DNA from: Sphingomonas ginsenosidimutans
GTDB taxonomy: Bacteria; Pseudomonadota; Alphaproteobacteria; Sphingomonadales; Sphingomonadaceae
DNA length: 64,000 bases
Assembly: GCF_002374835.1 (NCBI RefSeq)
Contig: NZ_NWVD01000001.1
Location: forward strand, 1,054,001 to 1,118,000
Direction of reading: 5' to 3'
The notes below the pieces were generated by a model. The model saw only the letters and a list, made by a program, of their open reading frames with translations. It did no database searches and had not been told where the DNA came from. Position 1 is the first letter of the stretch. Every line of letters starts with the position of its first letter. A program made the position numbers and the translations under genes. Positions 35,055 through 45,869 of the stretch are shown piece by piece.

Positions 35055-36604
35055 GCGACACGACCGTGGCGGCCGTGGTGGAGCGCAATGTGTGGCCGCG
35101 TCACCTTATCGCGCTGGCGGCGACCGCGGCGGCGCTGCTGCTGCTGTTCCGCGCCGATGTGGCGGCGATGACGCGCATCTGGTGGACCAGCACGACGTTC
35201 GGCCACTGCCTGTTCATCGCGCCGGTGGTCGCGTGGCTGGTGTGGACGCGGCGCGCGGGGCTGGCGCGGATCGTGCCGACCGGCTGGGCGCCGGGGGTGG
35301 CGATCACCGCGGGCGCGGCGTTCGTGTGGCTGCTGGGCGATGCGGGCGAGGTGGCGCTGGTGCGACAGGTCGCGCTGGTCGCGATGCTGGCGGGCGTGAC
35401 GATCGCGGTGCTGGGGCCGAACGTGGCGCGCGCGCTGGCGTTTCCGATCGCCTATGCGTTCTTCATGGTGCCGTTCGGCGACGAGCTGGAACCGGTGTTG
35501 CAGGACGTGACGGTCGCGATGGTGATGCCGCTGCTCCATGTGGCGGGCGTGCCCGCCAGCGTCGACGGGGTGCTGATCCACGCCGGCCCCTATTATTTCG
35601 AGGTGGCGGAGGCGTGTTCGGGCGCCAAGTTCGTGATCGCGATGCTGGCCTATGGCGCGCTGGTCGCCAACACCTGTTTCAGCAGCTGGCGGCGGCGCGC
35701 GATCTGGATGGCGGCGTGTGTGATCGTGCCGGTGCTGGCCAATGCGGTGCGCGCGTTCGGGACGATCGTGGCGGCGCAGCGCTGGGGCGTCGCGGCGGCG
35801 ACCGGGGTGGACCATATCGTCTATGGCTGGGTGTTCTTCGGCGTGGTGATGGCCGCGTTGATGGCGGCGGCGTGGCGGTGGTTTGACCGCGCGCCCGACG
35901 ACCTGCCGTTCGATCCCGCGCGGCTGCGCCGCCCGGTGCGGATGATGCTGGCGCCTGCCATTGCCGGCGTGCTGGCGGTCGGCGCGGCGGCGGTGGCGCC
36001 GGCGACCAGCGCGAGCATCGCGGCGCGCGCGCTGGCGATGCCGCACCGCATCGCGTTGCCCGATGTGGCGGGATGGCAGCGCGTTGCGCCGGCGGCGGGC
36101 GCGGTCGCATGGGCACCGTGGCATCCGGGCGCGGACCATCATCTGTTCGCGCGCTACGGCGATGCGCGAGGGCAGGCGGTCGATTGGGCGCTGGCGGCCT
36201 ATGCCGGGCAGGGCGAGGGGCGCAAGCTGGCGGCGTTCGGCACCGGTGCGCTGCGGCAGGGGGACCGCTGGATCCGCGTCGCCGATTTGCCGGCGATCGA
36301 CGGCGGCCATGCGATGCGGATCGTCACCCGATCGGGCGGGGGCGGCGGCACCGTGGAGCGGATCGTCGTCACATGGTATCGCGTCGGCTGGACCGTGACC
36401 GGAGACGACAGAAGCGTGAAATGGGCGACGATGGCCGACCGGCTGCGCGGCGGCACGCAGACCGCGGTGGCGATGCATCTGTCGGCGGTGGTGCGCCCCG
36501 ATGCGGGCGGCGTTCCCGCGGCGGTGGCGGCGATCCGCGCGTTTCGCGCCGCGATCGGCCCGGTCGGCCCGGCGGTCGACCGGATCGTGCGGCCGGCCTA
36601 CTGA
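35051..36604 (+). CDS. xrtA: Exosortase A fused to an EpsI domain
   Basis: A 517-residue protein from GTG 35051. Residues 1-285 are the exosortase: about eight membrane helices with catalytic C189 in VAEACSGAKF, R234 in NAVRAFGT and H255 in VDHIVYGW. Residues from about 300 form a periplasmic EpsI (DUF3485) domain (HRIALPDVAGWQRV..., VTWYRVGWTVTGDD). Exosortases cut PEP-CTERM proteins at the membrane and attach them to another molecule, probably polysaccharide. Fusion with EpsI occurs in several XrtA groups. It is essential to the identity of this operon. The next gene starts one base after its stop. Confidence 0.94.
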   Translation: MSDTTVAAVVERNVWPRHLIALAATAAALLLLFRADVAAMTRIWWTSTTFGHCLFIAPVVAWLVWTRRAGLARIVPTGWAPGVAITAGAAFVWLLGDAGEVALVRQVALVAMLAGVTIAVLGPNVARALAFPIAYAFFMVPFGDELEPVLQDVTVAMVMPLLHVAGVPASVDGVLIHAGPYYFEVAEACSGAKFVIAMLAYGALVANTCFSSWRRRAIWMAACVIVPVLANAVRAFGTIVAAQRWGVAAATGVDHIVYGWVFFGVVMAALMAAAWRWFDRAPDDLPFDPARLRRPVRMMLAPAIAGVLAVGAAAVAPATSASIAARALAMPHRIALPDVAGWQRVAPAAGAVAWAPWHPGADHHLFARYGDARGQAVDWALAAYAGQGEGRKLAAFGTGALRQGDRWIRVADLPAIDGGHAMRIVTRSGGGGGTVERIVVTWYRVGWTVTGDDRSVKWATMADRLRGGTQTAVAMHLSAVVRPDAGGVPAAVAAIRAFRAAIGPVGPAVDRIVRPAY

Positions 36605-36605
36605 C

Positions 36606-38498
<1,893 letters not shown>

Positions 38499-38553
38499 CG
38501 GCGGGCGCGCGACGATCGAGGGGATCGCCGGCTGGCGCGTAATGCGGCGGAAG

Positions 38554-38573
38554 GCCCCAGCCTGCGCTGGGGC
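38554..38573. terminator. Hairpin between the amidotransferase and GH97 genes
   Basis: GCCCCAGC at 38554-38561 pairs perfectly with GCTGGGGC at 38566-38573 around a CTGC loop, between two convergent genes. It may stop transcription from both sides, though no T-run is present. Confidence 0.5.
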
Positions 38574-38596
38574 GACGCGGGTCGGGGCGGCGCGGC

Positions 38597-40693
38597 TCAG
38601 CGTTTCCTTGCCGCCTTGCCGACCGGGACGAAGCGGATCGCCTGGCCGCCGCCGGGGGCGAGCGCGATGGTCAGCCGGTCGCCGCGGCGGACCGTCTTCG
38701 TCTCCACCGTCATCGCGTGGCGCGCGGCGGTGCGATAGTCGGCGCCGGGACCGTCGCGGTAGATCTCGGCGGTATAGGCGCGTCCGGCATCGAGGAAGTC
38801 GAGCGCGACGGTGAAGCTGCGCGCTTCCTCATCGCCCACCGATCCCAGGAACCATTCGTCGGACCCCTTCTTGCGCCGGACGACGGTGGCATAGTCGCCG
38901 ACTTCGCCGTTCAGGACGCGCGTCTCGCTCCAGTCGGTCGGCACCGCGCGCAGGAACGGCAGCGTGGCGGGATATTGTGCGTAGGCCTCCGGCGTGTCGG
39001 CGACCATCACCACGGGCGAGTAGAGGACGACGTAATTGGCCAGCTGCTTGGCCAGCGTAGAGGGGATGTCGCTGTCATCCGACCCCTTCAGGCTGACGAT
39101 GCCGGGGGTGAAGTCCATCGGCCCGCCCAGCAGCTGGGTGAAGACGAGGTTCGCTTCATGCTCTGGCGGGTTCTTGTCCTGCCAGCTCATATATTCCATC
39201 CCGCGCCCGCCCTCACGCGCGACCCAATTGGGCCAGGTGCGGCGCAGCCCGGTGTCCTTGACCGGTTCGTGGCTGTCGATGGAGACATGATATTTCGCGG
39301 CGGTTTCAACGACGCGGGCGTAATGGTTCACCATCCACTGCCCTTCGTGCCATTCGCGATGCTGCGACCCGTCGGGGTCGACGCGCTCGATCTGCCCGGC
39401 GTCGGTGACATAGCCGGTCTTGACCACCGGGATGCCGTGGTCGGCAGCATATTTGAACGCGCGGTCCAGCTGCGCATCGTAATGGCTGGCCGAGCCGCCG
39501 GTTTCGTTGTGCCCGATCAGGTACACGCCCTTCGCCTTGCCATAGCGTTGCAGTTCGGCGGCGTCGAAATCCTCGGTCGGCTGGTCGAACTGCATGTCGT
39601 TGCCGTTGCCGAACCAGTCGCCGTCCCAGCCGACGTTCCACCCCTCGACCAGCACGCCGGGGATGCCGTTGGCGGCGGCGAAGTCGATGTAGCGTTTGAC
39701 GTTGGCGGTCGTCGCGCCGTGCTTGGCCCCGCGCGACCACGTCCATTTGCCGGTGATCATGTTCCACCACACGCCGACGAACTTGCCGGGGCGGATCCAC
39801 CAGGATGTGTCGCCCAGCTTGTTCGGCTCGTTGAGGTTCAGCTCGATCCGGCTGGCGGCGTAGAGGCCCGCCGCATCGTCGGCGATCGCGATCGTGCGCC
39901 ACGGCGTGGAGAAGCCCGCGGCACGCGATACCGAGGCGGCGGCCGATCCGGGCGTCAGGTCGGCGATGAAGGCATTGGGGCGATCCGAGCGGCGCAGGTT
40001 CATCGCGGCATAATCGACCAGCGCGGCTTCGTGGATGGCGACATGCGTGCCGCTGGCCAGCTTCACTGTCATCACCGTCTGCGCGGTGCCGACGCCGTCG
40101 AGCGGGGTCTTGCGGTAGCGATATTCCTCGCGGTTCCACAGATAGGCGGGCTTCCACCACGCGGTGCCCGGTTCGGCGAAGGCGAATTCGGTCAGCTCGC
40201 CGGCGATGTTGGCCTGTTTCAGATGGGCCTGCGCGGGCAGGGTGTAGCGGAAGCCGACGCCGTCGTCGAAGATGCGGAAGGTGACGCCGATCTCGCGCTG
40301 CAGCCGGGTCGCCTCGCGCAGGCGGACGGTCAGTTCGTTGTGGCGATCGCGGATCGTCTCCCATTCGCCCCACGGCTGGCGCCAGGTCGTGTCGGCGCGA
40401 TCGCGCGACGTGCCGACCAGCGCGAGCGCGCGGTCGATCTTCGGCGCGTCGGTGAACAGGAAGCCCAGCCGGCTGTCGTTGAGGATCGCGCGCCCGTCAC
40501 GCGCGACCGCATAGCTGGCGCCCCCTTCGCCATCGAGCGAGACGGTGACGGTGATGCGCCCGTCGGGGGAGGCACCCTTCGCCACCACCTGCGTCTTCGG
40601 GCGGTTCGCCAGATCGTCCTGCGCGGCGGCGGGGGGCGCCAGCGTGATCGCGGCCAGCGTCAGCAGGGCTGGCATGGTGATACGGCGGGTCAT
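38597..40693 (-). CDS. Exported GH97 alpha-glucosidase (SusB-like)
   Basis: A 698-residue enzyme from ATG 40693, with AAAGGAG five bases before it and a signal peptide ending PPAAAQ. The architecture is that of GH97: N-terminal beta domain, TIM barrel and C-terminal beta domain. In the barrel, LVEGWNVGWDGDW, SIDSHEPVKDTGLRRT and EGGRGMEYMSW place glutamates where inverting SusB-type alpha-glucosidases have their acid and base residues, rather than the Asp nucleophile of retaining members. It probably hydrolyses alpha-glucosides in the periplasm. It stands alone, downstream of the SPOR gene on the same strand. Confidence 0.88.
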   Translation of the reverse strand: MTRRITMPALLTLAAITLAPPAAAQDDLANRPKTQVVAKGASPDGRITVTVSLDGEGGASYAVARDGRAILNDSRLGFLFTDAPKIDRALALVGTSRDRADTTWRQPWGEWETIRDRHNELTVRLREATRLQREIGVTFRIFDDGVGFRYTLPAQAHLKQANIAGELTEFAFAEPGTAWWKPAYLWNREEYRYRKTPLDGVGTAQTVMTVKLASGTHVAIHEAALVDYAAMNLRRSDRPNAFIADLTPGSAAASVSRAAGFSTPWRTIAIADDAAGLYAASRIELNLNEPNKLGDTSWWIRPGKFVGVWWNMITGKWTWSRGAKHGATTANVKRYIDFAAANGIPGVLVEGWNVGWDGDWFGNGNDMQFDQPTEDFDAAELQRYGKAKGVYLIGHNETGGSASHYDAQLDRAFKYAADHGIPVVKTGYVTDAGQIERVDPDGSQHREWHEGQWMVNHYARVVETAAKYHVSIDSHEPVKDTGLRRTWPNWVAREGGRGMEYMSWQDKNPPEHEANLVFTQLLGGPMDFTPGIVSLKGSDDSDIPSTLAKQLANYVVLYSPVVMVADTPEAYAQYPATLPFLRAVPTDWSETRVLNGEVGDYATVVRRKKGSDEWFLGSVGDEEARSFTVALDFLDAGRAYTAEIYRDGPGADYRTAARHAMTVETKTVRRGDRLTIALAPGGGQAIRFVPVGKAARKR

Positions 40694-40774
40694 CGTCGCT
40701 CCTTTGGAATCCTCTCGCGCGACAACGCCTATACCGGTGCGCGCCGGGCGGGGAGCGAAATCGGACCGCCCGAC

Positions 40775-40802
40775 GCGGCCGGCGGCCGATCCCGCCGGCC
40801 GC
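40775..40802 (-). terminator. Terminator-like hairpin after the Sel1/SPOR gene
   Basis: GCGGCCGGCGG at 40775-40785 pairs perfectly with 40792-40802 (11 pairs, six-base loop). It lies 12 bases beyond the stop of the minus-strand SPOR gene. On the minus strand it leads into GGCGGGCGGTCCGATTTCG, so a T-run is lacking. Confidence 0.55.
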
Positions 40803-40814
40803 CGGCTTGCCGGA

Positions 40815-41849
40815 TCAGGGGGCGACCACCGAACAGGCGGTACCCGCCTTCGTGCAGGCGCGCTGTGCATCGGCGCGCGAGGCGAAGCCGGTCGCCTGAA
40901 GCCGGGTGAGGCCGCCCGCGCGGACGTAATCGGCGCGGCCGCCGACGCGCGCGCCGACCTGCGACCAGAGCGCGCGCGCGTTGGCGGCGTCGCGGAACGC
41001 GCCGAGCTGGATGCGCCAGGCGCCACCGGCGGGTTTGGCGGCAGGCTTGGGCGCGGGGGCGGCTGGCTTGGGCTTGGGCGTCGCGGCCGGGGCGGTCGAG
41101 GTCGCGACCGGCTTGGGCGCGGTCGGGACGGTCACGCCGCCGGGCGCTGAATAGCTGGCGCCGGGACGGGTGGGGGTCGCCGCCGGCTTGGGGGTGGCAG
41201 GCGTGGGAGTGGCCGGCTTGGGTGCGGCCGGCTTCGGCGCGGGAGCGGTGGGGGCAGGCGCGGCCGCGGCGACCTGTACCGCGCGGCCGCGCGCCTCGAT
41301 CTGCTGCGCCATCGCGATCCCTTCGCGCCGCTGATCCTCCGGGATGTAGCGATCCATCTGCGCCAGCGTCTGCGACCCCTGCGGTAGGCCCTGCTGCGAC
41401 GATCGCGTTACCAGCGCATAGGCGCGCGTCCAGTCGCGTGACACCGCATCGCCGTTGAACAGCATCGTGCCCAGCACCAGCTCCGCGCGCTTCTCGTCAC
41501 GCGCCACGGCCTTTTCCAGCCACGGCAGCGCATCCGCCTTGCGATCGTTCTGGAACAGCGACAGGCCGTAATTGTCCTCCGCCTGAGGATGTCCCTGCAT
41601 CGCGGCCTTGCGGAACCATTCCAGCGCCTGCGCCTGATCGGCCGGGACGCCGCGGCCCAATTTGTACGCCTGGCCCAGATTGAACTGCGCATCGGCATCG
41701 CCCGCGGCGGCGGGCGCGCGCCATTGTTCGACCGCCTTGGCGTAGTCGCCGCTGCTCCATGCCTCGACACCCGCCTTCACATCGGCCGCGGCAACCGCCG
41801 GCGCCAGCATCGCCACCGCGGCGAGCGCCGCCACCAGACTGCCCTTCAT
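40815..41849 (-). CDS. Exported Sel1/TPR-repeat protein with SPOR domain
   Basis: The protein has 344 residues from ATG 41849, with a signal peptide ending VAAAD. Residues about 25-170 hold Sel1-like repeats (GDADAQFNLGQAYKLGRGVPAD, QGHPQAEDNYGLSLFQND). A long Pro/Ala/Lys linker (about 195-265) follows. The C-terminal SPOR domain has WRIQLGAFRDAANARALWSQV and ends LQATGFASRADAQRACTKAGTAC. SPOR domains bind denuded septal peptidoglycan, so a role at division sites or in wall remodelling is likely. It is divergent from the ParA/RHH/TPR-SPOR set and shares domain style with its last member. Confidence 0.85.
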   Translation of the reverse strand: MKGSLVAALAAVAMLAPAVAAADVKAGVEAWSSGDYAKAVEQWRAPAAAGDADAQFNLGQAYKLGRGVPADQAQALEWFRKAAMQGHPQAEDNYGLSLFQNDRKADALPWLEKAVARDEKRAELVLGTMLFNGDAVSRDWTRAYALVTRSSQQGLPQGSQTLAQMDRYIPEDQRREGIAMAQQIEARGRAVQVAAAAPAPTAPAPKPAAPKPATPTPATPKPAATPTRPGASYSAPGGVTVPTAPKPVATSTAPAATPKPKPAAPAPKPAAKPAGGAWRIQLGAFRDAANARALWSQVGARVGGRADYVRAGGLTRLQATGFASRADAQRACTKAGTACSVVAP

Positions 41850-42048
41850 CGCGCATATCCCCTTACACGCCGGCCCCATGTGCCGGCTTCATGCCTTACC
41901 ACGGCCATGCGCGCAAAGGCATTAACCATCCGTCATCACCGTGGGCGGCGTGCCATCGCGTCCGATCGTTTCGCAACGGCATTAACGGTTCGTCCACATC
42001 GCCGTGGCATTCCCGCAGCCGAAACGTCGACGAGGTGAACGGGGCGAG

Positions 42049-42765
42049 ATGCGCATACTGGCGATGGCATCGCAGAAGGGCGGGTCGGGGAAGACCACGC
42101 TGTCCGGGCATCTGGCGGTGCAGGCGCAGCGCGCCGGTGCCGGCCCGGTGGTGCTGATCGACATCGATCCGCAAGGATCGCTGGCGGACTGGTGGAACGA
42201 GCGCGAGGAGGAATATCCCGCCTTCGCGCAGACCACGGTCGCGCGGCTGGCCGCGGACCTTGAGGTGCTGCGGCAGCAGGGGTTCAAGCTGGCGGTGATC
42301 GACACCCCGCCAGCGATCACCATGGCGATCCAGAGCGTCATCCAGGTCGCCGAGCTGATCGTCATTCCGACCCGCCCCAGCCCGCACGACCTGCGCGCGG
42401 TCGGCGCGACCGTCGACCTGTGCGAACGGTCGGGCAAGCCGCTGATCTTCGTCGTCAACGCCGCCACGCCCAAGGCGCGGATCACGTCCGATGCGGCGGT
42501 CGCTCTGTCCCAACATGGGACGGTAGCGCCGATCACGGTGCATCAACGCACCGATTTCGCCGCGTCGATGATCGACGGGCGGACGGTGATGGAGGTCGAC
42601 CCCAAGGGCCGCTCCGCCGCCGAGATCGCCGAGTTGTGGGACTATGTCTCCGACCGGCTGGAGAAGAATTTCCGCCGCACGGTCTTTTCCGCGCCCAAGC
42701 CGGGCGCCGGATACGGATCGGTACGGCCACAGGCGGGCGGCTTTGGCCGCCGGGTGGTGGGCTGA
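42049..42765 (+). CDS. ParA/Soj-like partition ATPase
   Basis: A 238-residue protein from ATG 42049. It has the deviant Walker A motif KGGSGKTT in ASQKGGSGKTTLSGHLA, IDIDPQGSLADWW, and the Walker B-like VIDTPPAI. The last 40 residues (EKNFRRTVFSAPKPGAG...) are an unusual Gly/Arg tail. ParA ATPases position DNA or protein cargo by dynamic DNA binding. This copy has no ParB beside it. It overlaps by one base a gene for a ribbon-helix-helix protein, so the pair may act as a ParA-RHH system. It is chromosomal and separate from any replication gene in view. Confidence 0.88.
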   Translation: MRILAMASQKGGSGKTTLSGHLAVQAQRAGAGPVVLIDIDPQGSLADWWNEREEEYPAFAQTTVARLAADLEVLRQQGFKLAVIDTPPAITMAIQSVIQVAELIVIPTRPSPHDLRAVGATVDLCERSGKPLIFVVNAATPKARITSDAAVALSQHGTVAPITVHQRTDFAASMIDGRTVMEVDPKGRSAAEIAELWDYVSDRLEKNFRRTVFSAPKPGAGYGSVRPQAGGFGRRVVG

Positions 42766-43298
42766 TGCTGAGCACCAAACCGCTGGCGTCGCTGACCTCC
42801 GGGCTGCTCGCGCGCAAGGGACAGGCGCGACCGGCGATGCGCCGGCAGGGCGCGTCGCTGACCGCGCTGTCGCACGCCGGGGAGGAACTGGGCTGGAACG
42901 ACATGGGCACCGCCCCGGCCGCGCCCGAGCCGCTGCCGCTGGTGCTGGAGGAGCGCGCGCAGTTGCAAGCCGCGCTGGTGGTGGAAGAGGAGGAGTCGGC
43001 GACGGCGCCCGCCGCCGCTCCGGTCGTCGCCGCCGCTCCGGTCGTCGCCGCCGCGCCGGTCGTTGCCGCCGCGCCGGCTCAGCTGCCACTGCCGGCATCG
43101 GGGCGCAAGGCCGCCTTCACGCTGCGGCTGGACCGCGAACGCCACCTGCGGCTGCGGCTGGCGGCGGCGGTGCGCGGCCAGTCCGCGCAGCAGCTTGTCA
43201 CGCACGCGCTCGACGCGCTGATCGCCACCATGCCCGAGGTGGAGGCGCTGCGCGCGCAGCTGCCCGACGACGGGCAGACGATCGTTCGGGGGGACTGA
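42765..43298 (+). CDS. Ribbon-helix-helix protein paired with ParA
   Basis: A 177-residue protein from ATG 42765, one base into the ParA stop. Residues about 1-60 are Ala/Leu-rich with no known domain. Residues 75-105 are a low-complexity linker made of AAPVV repeats. The C-terminal part, AFTLRLDRERHLRLRL followed by AAVRGQSAQQLVTHALDALI, fits a ribbon-helix-helix DNA-binding fold. It could be the DNA- or cargo-binding partner of the ParA ATPase, as RHH proteins are in some plasmid systems. No function is proven. It ends four bases before the TPR/SPOR gene. Confidence 0.7.
   Translation: MLSTKPLASLTSGLLARKGQARPAMRRQGASLTALSHAGEELGWNDMGTAPAAPEPLPLVLEERAQLQAALVVEEEESATAPAAAPVVAAAPVVAAAPVVAAAPAQLPLPASGRKAAFTLRLDRERHLRLRLAAAVRGQSAQQLVTHALDALIATMPEVEALRAQLPDDGQTIVRGD
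43011..43077 (+). repeat. 18-base tandem repeat in the RHH gene linker
   Basis: GCCGCCGCTCCGGTCGTC occurs in two exact copies, then a third with two changes and a partial fourth. It encodes the AAPVV-type linker between the unknown N-terminal part and the ribbon-helix-helix domain. In-frame unit length would allow linker length changes. Confidence 0.8.
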
Positions 43299-43302
43299 TC
43301 CA

Positions 43303-44652
43303 ATGACCATTCGCACTCTTGCCGGCGCGGGGGTTTCCGCCCTGCTGGTCGCATCCGTCGCGACGCTGTCGCTGAGCCATGGTGCGGCACCGGCCGTAGC
43401 GACCGCGCGCGTCGATCCCAAGGACGCGAAGGCCGCCGCCGATTGCGCCGCCGACGCGCAGCGGATGCTGGCGAAGAAGCAGTGGGACAAGGCGGTGAAG
43501 CTGGCCGAGGAGGCCGTGGGGCTGAACGGCCAGGACGCGGGGTATCGCGCGCTGCTGGGCGCGGCCTATCTGCGCGCCGGGCGGTTCGCGTCGGCCGAGC
43601 AGGCGTATCGCGACGTCATCACGTTGCAGCCCGACAACGGCCGCGCGGCGCTGAACCTGGCGCTGGCGCAGATCGGCACGGGCAAGTGGGACGAGGCGCG
43701 CGTGACGCTGGACGCGCATGCCGAAACGATCGCGCCGGCCGACCGCGGGCTGGCGATCGCGCTGGCGGGTGACCCGGCGGGCGCGGTCGAGGTGCTGACG
43801 GTCGCCGCGCGATCGGCGGAAGCGGATGCCAAGACGCGCCAGAACCTGGCGCTGGCCTATGCCATGGCGGGCCGCTGGGCCGAGGCGCGCGCGCTGGTCA
43901 GCGTCGATCTGGACGCCGGTGCGGTCGATGCGCGGCTGGGCGAATGGGCCAGTTTCGTGCGGCCGCGTTCGGCATCCGATCAGGTCGCGTCGCTGCTGGG
44001 CGTCACGCCCGTGGTCGATCCGGGACAGCCGGTCGCGCTGGCGCTGGCGGGTACGGTGCCGGTGACGACCGCGGAGACGGTCGACGCCTTCATGCCGGGG
44101 CGCGCCGACCCCGCGGTGGAAAAGGCCGTGGTGGCCGATGCCGCCGCCAGCGCCGAACCCGCCGAACCCGCCGAGCCGGCGGTGGCGATGGCGCCGGCGG
44201 TGCCCGCCGCCCCGGCGCCGGCGCACGTGATCGCGGCGCAGCCTGCCGGCTACAAGGTCGCGCCGGCACCGCGCCGGGCCGCTGCCCCGGCCGCGGCGGC
44301 GGTGCGGATGCCGGCGAAGGGCGACTGGTTCGTCCAGCTCGGCGCGTATCAGAATGCCGCCGTCGCCAAGGATGGCTGGGGCCGCGCCGCGCGGCGCCTG
44401 CCGGTGCTGGCGCGGCTGAACCCCAATGGTGCGACCGCGACGGTCAAGGGCGCCAGCGTCTATCGTCTGTCGGTGGGCGGGTTCGCGCGCACCGACGCGG
44501 TGGCGCTGTGCCGCGGTCTGCGGGCGCGGGGCGGCCCGTGCTTCGTGCGCGGCGGCGTGGGCGAACAGATCGCCGCCTGGCACAAGGCATCGCCGAACCG
44601 GCTGGCGAAGACGGCACCGCGCGGCAAGGGCGCGCAGCTGGCGGCGCGCTAA
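43303..44652 (+). CDS. Exported TPR-repeat protein with SPOR domain
   Basis: The protein has 449 residues from ATG 43303, with a signal peptide (LAGAGVSALLVASVATLSLSH). Residues about 45-220 form tetratricopeptide-like helices (AQRMLAKKQWDKAVKLAEEAV, AAYLRAGRFASAEQAYRDVI). An Ala/Pro-rich linker follows, then a C-terminal SPOR domain (GDWFVQLGAYQNAAVAKDGW, YRLSVGGFARTDAVALCRGL). It probably acts in the periplasm on septal peptidoglycan. Four bases separate it from the RHH gene, so it is likely in the ParA operon. Its stop overlaps the convergent dihydroorotase-like stop by four bases. Confidence 0.85.
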   Translation: MTIRTLAGAGVSALLVASVATLSLSHGAAPAVATARVDPKDAKAAADCAADAQRMLAKKQWDKAVKLAEEAVGLNGQDAGYRALLGAAYLRAGRFASAEQAYRDVITLQPDNGRAALNLALAQIGTGKWDEARVTLDAHAETIAPADRGLAIALAGDPAGAVEVLTVAARSAEADAKTRQNLALAYAMAGRWAEARALVSVDLDAGAVDARLGEWASFVRPRSASDQVASLLGVTPVVDPGQPVALALAGTVPVTTAETVDAFMPGRADPAVEKAVVADAAASAEPAEPAEPAVAMAPAVPAAPAPAHVIAAQPAGYKVAPAPRRAAAPAAAAVRMPAKGDWFVQLGAYQNAAVAKDGWGRAARRLPVLARLNPNGATATVKGASVYRLSVGGFARTDAVALCRGLRARGGPCFVRGGVGEQIAAWHKASPNRLAKTAPRGKGAQLAAR

Positions 44653-45869
44653 CCCGCGATCTCGCGCCCGCCCTTCCACATGCGCAGCACGCGGCCCTGC
44701 ACCGGCAGGCCGTCGAAGGGGGTGTTGCCGGCCTGGCCCGGCAGGTGATCCGACACGATCCGCCACGGGGCGTGCGGATCGACCAGGATGACGTCGCCCG
44801 GCATCCCCGGCGCCAGCGTGCCCGTCGCCAGCCCGAGCACCGCCGCCGGCGCGCGCGCCAGCAGATCGAACAGTCGCGCCAGCGTGACGTGCCCGTCGCG
44901 CGCCAGCCCCAGCGCCAGCGCCAGCACCGTCGCGGCATCCGCCGATCCGGCGGTGGCATCGGCATAGGGCAGCCTTTTCTCCTCCGGCCCGCGCGGGTCG
45001 TGGCCGGATGCGATGACGTCGACCGTCCCGTCCGCCAGCGCCGCCAGCGCAGCGCGCCGGTCCGCCTCGCACCGCAGCGGGGGCGAGACATGCGCGAAGG
45101 TGCGAAAATCGCTCATCGCGATATCCGACAGCAGCAAATGCGCGGGCGTGATCCCGCAGGTGACGCGCACGCCGCGCGCCTTCGCGGCTCGCACCAGCGC
45201 GAAGCCGGCGGCGGTGGTGACGCAGCGCAGGTGGAGGCGCGCGCCGGTCTCCTCCGCCAGCATCAGGTCGCGCGCGATCGCCAGCGGTTCGGCCAGCGCG
45301 GGCGCGGCGGGAAGGCCAAGCCGGCTGGCGGTTTCCCCCTCCGTCGCGACGGCATCGGCGGCCAGCCCGCTATCCTCGGCATGGCTGACGACCGCGATGT
45401 CGAGATCGCGGGCATAGGACAGCACGCGGTGCATCACCCCCGAATCGGCGATCCAGCGCCGTCCGGTCCCCACCGCCGCCGCTCCCGCCGAGCGGCAGAT
45501 CGCCATTTCGGCCAGATCCTGCCCCTGCAGCCCGCGCGTCGCCGCGGCGATCGGGTGGATCCACAGGTCCGGCCGGCCGATCAGTGCCAGCCGCTGGACC
45601 GCGCCCGGTTCGTCCAGCACCGGCGACTGATCGGGCATCGGCGCGACGCGCACGATCCCGCCCGCGCGGCACGCCGCCCGGTCGATCGCGCCGACGCCCA
45701 GATCGACGATCCCCGGCGCCAGCAACCGCCCGCCGCAATCGACGACGATGGCGTCGTCGGGCGCCAGTTCGTCGACGATCACGCCGTCGCGGATCACCAG
45801 GTCGTCGTCGCGCTCGCCCCCCGCGGGGCAGACCAGCCGCGCGTTGATGAAGTGCAGCGTGTCGCTCAT
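44649..45869 (-). CDS. Dihydroorotase-like protein, probably catalytically inactive (PyrC' type)
   Basis: A 406-residue amidohydrolase-fold protein from ATG 45869, overlapping the pyrB stop by four bases. The normal DHOase metal motif DxHxH is lost: after PGIVD come LGVGAI, with G58 and G60 where the two His should be. Other ligands also look changed (VGTGRRW where active enzymes have an Asp; [13 protein letters not shown] in place of the usual TDHAPH block). H in VVSHAEDSG remains. In Pseudomonas, an inactive DHOase encoded after pyrB is a structural partner of aspartate transcarbamoylase. The same role is inferred here, with active DHOase encoded elsewhere. Confidence 0.85.
   Translation of the reverse strand: MSDTLHFINARLVCPAGGERDDDLVIRDGVIVDELAPDDAIVVDCGGRLLAPGIVDLGVGAIDRAACRAGGIVRVAPMPDQSPVLDEPGAVQRLALIGRPDLWIHPIAAATRGLQGQDLAEMAICRSAGAAAVGTGRRWIADSGVMHRVLSYARDLDIAVVSHAEDSGLAADAVATEGETASRLGLPAAPALAEPLAIARDLMLAEETGARLHLRCVTTAAGFALVRAAKARGVRVTCGITPAHLLLSDIAMSDFRTFAHVSPPLRCEADRRAALAALADGTVDVIASGHDPRGPEEKRLPYADATAGSADAATVLALALGLARDGHVTLARLFDLLARAPAAVLGLATGTLAPGMPGDVILVDPHAPWRIVSDHLPGQAGNTPFDGLPVQGRVLRMWKGGREIAG

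Noticed and set aside
42049..42765. ParA gene as evidence for a plasmid or chromosome origin
   Set aside because: There is no ParB, no parS-like repeats, and no replication initiator or DnaA-box cluster around it.
43011..43077. Possible CRISPR-like or minisatellite array
   Set aside because: The 18-base units are contiguous, in frame, without spacers, and encode a simple Ala/Pro/Val linker.
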